NCBI GenBank assembly: GCA_021782675.1
Contig: JAJXUS010000002.1
Span: 1-18,061, forward strand
Direction of reading: 5' to 3'
DNA: 18,061 bases
Origin: Acidobacteriota bacterium
GTDB lineage: Bacteria > Acidobacteriota > Terriglobia > Terriglobales > Acidobacteriaceae
The position numbers and the translations under genes are program-made. Shown piece by piece: positions 16,080 through 18,061 of this stretch. The notes below the pieces were generated by a model, which saw only the letters and a list, made by a program, of their open reading frames with translations, was not told the origin of the DNA and did not search any database. Every line of letters begins with the position of its first letter. Positions within the stretch are counted from its first letter, which is position 1.

Positions 16080-17900
16080 CTATCCGCGACCGCCGGTGTG
16101 ATTGGCCAGTTGCTGCACGACGACGGTTGCGTGGAAGGGTGGCAGCCATGTCGTGTAGTGAATCGTTGGATATTTCGTATCGGTAAAACACCAGGGGGGA
16201 GGAGGGTCCGCTGGATTCTTGAACCAGGGAAAGAAAATGAAGTACCGGGGAGTGATCACCGGCGCGAATTTTGTAAATCCATTCCGGCACTTGTCTGGAA
16301 GGATATCCGGCGGATCGGGGTTATACGCCCCCGGCGGATTGAGCAGCCGCGGCTCATTGATATGGCCGCCGTTCTGGATCTGAACCCAGCCATCATCTGG
16401 AAATCCTGTCTGAATGTTCGTTCTGGGGACGCCCGAGCGCTCCACCATCTGAACCGCCCGCACCTGCGCCCGCGATTCTGCGAAAAAGTCGTGGGTACCT
16501 GCCACCGCGTAGATGGCGTATCCAGCAAGCACAACGGCGCTGATGGCCGGCAGGCGTGGCCCTGTTCTTTCCTGATACAGCTTGAGCAGAAACACGATCG
16601 CGACCGGGGTGAGTCCGACGAGATAGCGATCCTGAATCTGATCGAATGCTCCCCGGGGAATGAGCAACAGAAGATAGCTTAGCGAGAACGGGCCGAGGAT
16701 CCACAGCGCTGCCTGCCACGAGGCGGATCCGGGAGTGGGGCTATGTTTGCGGCGGGAAATCTGCCGGAGCACCTGCTCCGCAGCGATGAGAGCGCAGCCC
16801 AGCACGAAAAAGGAGATGGCCAGCCGAATCCATAAACCCAACGCAGCGGGAGTGCCGAACATGCCGGGTAACAGGCTGGATTGTTCCGAGAGCAGGAACA
16901 TCAGCCACGGCATGATCCAGGTATCGATTCTGCTGTGCGCGTAGGCCAGGCCCCACAGTGCGCCCGCTACGACGAGGATTGCAGCCACTCTTTGCCAGGC
17001 GCGGCGATCCAGAGTTTTCGCCGTTGGCAGCCACGCTGCCGTGACCGGAAGTAAGACCAGAAACAGGCAGAGCAGCGTCTTGACCAGTTGCGCGCCAAGA
17101 TGGGGGATGAACGCCCAGCGCAACGGCGCCCAGATGATATGTTCCGGAACGGAATAGGGCTGGCTGTTGAACCAGTGCAGGCAGACCAGCACGAAAGCGA
17201 TGCTGAAGGGCAGCGACAAAATGCCGGCGAACCAGACACCCCGCCGGCGGCGCAGCAGCCAGGCGGTAGCCGGCACCATGACAAGCGCGCCCAGCCACGC
17301 GATCTGGCGTACGGTGCCACCCACCAGGTTGACGCCCGTTGCCGCGAGCAGCCACAGGACGGTCGCCCTGTCAGTTTGCGCCCTCAATGCGCTCTGGCAC
17401 ATGGACACGCAAAGGAATATGACCAGAAGGCCGGGGACATCGCTCATGTAACTGGCTGCGGAGGGAAGAAAGACTGGCGAGAGCGCGAGCGCCAGAGTTC
17501 CGAAGATTGCATGGGCCGGACGGACGCCGAAGCGGCCCAGAATCTGGTGAAACAAAAATACCGTGGCAAAAGCGATGGGCAGCATGGAGAGCCGCATCAC
17601 CGTAAAGGAGAAGCCGAAGATCTTAATAAAAAGTGCGCCCCACGGAATCAGCCAGCCGAGCATTGCGGTGGCCCACCCGTTGTAGACCAGGTGTCCGGTC
17701 CGGGCGAATTCCAAAGCTGTTTTGTCGTAGGAGAACTCGTCGCTGAAGGCCATTCCGGCCACCGGATGGGTAATTAGCACGCAGGCGGATACGACCAGCG
17801 CGCAGAAAAGCCCGTTGCGGACCCATAACCCGGGCGTGTCCCGTGAATCCGGGCGATACGATGTTGTCCGTGTCTTCTCTGCGGCGGACGCTTCAGTCAT
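16080..17900 (-). CDS. GT-C-type membrane glycosyltransferase-like protein, upstream paralogue
   Basis: A 606-aa polytopic membrane protein, clearly paralogous to the next gene downstream along its length. The acidic motif is FSDEFSYDKTALEF (D54, E55) after the first membrane segment (about 31-46). Shared landmarks are [34 protein letters not shown], a QDRYLVGL-containing segment and, in the C-terminal soluble domain, GWVQIQNGGHINEPR. The placement of acidic residues after the first helix fits GT39/ArnT-like GT-C transferases; family assignment is by pattern only. The ATG at 17898-17900 overlaps the TGA stop of the upstream oxidoreductase in an ATGA, implying translational coupling, and supports this start over a longer GTG-initiated frame reaching 18005. 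The Shine-Dalgarno is weak, which fits coupling. The C-terminal domain carries a proline-rich stretch (NPADPPPPW) absent from the paralogue, where the two have diverged most. Confidence 0.82.
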   Translation of the reverse strand: MTEASAAEKTRTTSYRPDSRDTPGLWVRNGLFCALVVSACVLITHPVAGMAFSDEFSYDKTALEFARTGHLVYNGWATAMLGWLIPWGALFIKIFGFSFTVMRLSMLPIAFATVFLFHQILGRFGVRPAHAIFGTLALALSPVFLPSAASYMSDVPGLLVIFLCVSMCQSALRAQTDRATVLWLLAATGVNLVGGTVRQIAWLGALVMVPATAWLLRRRRGVWFAGILSLPFSIAFVLVCLHWFNSQPYSVPEHIIWAPLRWAFIPHLGAQLVKTLLCLFLVLLPVTAAWLPTAKTLDRRAWQRVAAILVVAGALWGLAYAHSRIDTWIMPWLMFLLSEQSSLLPGMFGTPAALGLWIRLAISFFVLGCALIAAEQVLRQISRRKHSPTPGSASWQAALWILGPFSLSYLLLLIPRGAFDQIQDRYLVGLTPVAIVFLLKLYQERTGPRLPAISAVVLAGYAIYAVAGTHDFFAESRAQVRAVQMVERSGVPRTNIQTGFPDDGWVQIQNGGHINEPRLLNPPGAYNPDPPDILPDKCRNGFTKFAPVITPRYFIFFPWFKNPADPPPPWCFTDTKYPTIHYTTWLPPFHATVVVQQLANHTGGRG

Positions 17901-18061
17901 GCAATTTTTTGTCTCGACACTGAGACATCCAGAATGGAGCGGCTCATCCCCCGGCCCAGTCGCACACTCTCCGCAATGCCGCGGTCCTCTGGATAATAGA
18001 AACACGTATCAGCGATCTGGAGGCCTTCAATCGGTGTCTGGATGGGGGGGATTTGCCGGCA
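17897..18061 (-). CDS. FAD-dependent oxidoreductase (amine oxidase/protoporphyrinogen oxidase-like), C-terminal fragment
   Basis: Reading the minus strand in from the right edge gives 54 codons and a TGA at 17897-17899. The peptide contains TPIEGLQIADTCFYYPEDRG followed by IAESVRLGRGMSR. A pattern of G-L-x-x-A-(D/N)-T, then YPEDRG and a S-V-R-x-G-R helix is what ends many FAD-dependent oxidoreductases of the protoporphyrinogen-oxidase / amine-oxidase / UDP-galactopyranose-mutase-like group, where it belongs to the last FAD-binding segment. Only this tail is in the window, so substrate and exact family are open. The stop overlaps the start of the GT-C-like gene by four bases, so the two are translated together. 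In other bacteria oxidoreductases of this kind occur in surface-polysaccharide gene clusters, which fits these neighbours; that link is inference. Confidence 0.7.
   Translation of the reverse strand, partial: CRQIPPIQTPIEGLQIADTCFYYPEDRGIAESVRLGRGMSRSILDVSVSRQKIA

Noticed and set aside
17901..18005. GTG-initiated extension of the upstream GT-C-like gene
   Set aside because: This stretch encodes the tail of the oxidoreductase in another frame, and the ATGA overlap fixes the start at 17900.

Overview
The window looks like a chromosomal segment of a GC-rich Gram-negative bacterium. It carries TamA/TamB-type outer-membrane assembly genes, a lipoprotein lytic transglycosylase and a Tat-exported enzyme. 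The style of the proteins, the lepA/ruvB neighbourhood and the hairpin-bearing intergenic repeat array make me suspect an Acidobacteriota (Terriglobia) member; that placement is inference, because no rRNA or other decisive marker is present.

From left to right: (1) 1-3879, minus strand: the start of a TamB-like AsmA-type protein and, 13 nt upstream, a large Omp85/TamA-like barrel protein that I read as having seven POTRA repeats. (2) 3966-7534, minus: a carbohydrate block with a xylose-isomerase-like TIM-barrel sugar isomerase/epimerase, a Tat-exported seven-bladed lactonase and a secreted GH27 alpha-galactosidase. A strong imperfect hairpin follows the galactosidase gene. (3) 7597-8285, minus: a terminator-like hairpin and a histone-H1-like protein with an acidic N-terminal half and a lysine/alanine-repeat C-terminal half; a 9-bp inverted repeat lies upstream of it. 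(4) 8466-10277, minus: an MltD-like lipoprotein transglycosylase with two LysM domains and a His-rich tail. (5) 10407-11200, plus: a small NTF2/SnoaL-like protein whose 3' end runs into a seven-copy, 56-bp tandem repeat array, each copy carrying a small perfect hairpin. (6) 11303-13108, plus: lepA, converging on ruvB (13124-14155, minus). (7) 14223-18061, minus: two tandem paralogous GT-C-like membrane proteins and, overlapping the first start codon by ATGA, the last 54 codons of an FAD-dependent oxidoreductase.

Most of the window is ordinary housekeeping and envelope biology. The parts that stand out are the tandem GT-C paralogues coupled to an oxidoreductase, the seven-POTRA Omp85 protein beside tamB, the bipolar histone-like protein with its upstream palindrome, and the 56-bp repeat array that has supplied the end of a coding sequence. 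I see no CRISPR array, transposase, phage gene, tRNA or rRNA.
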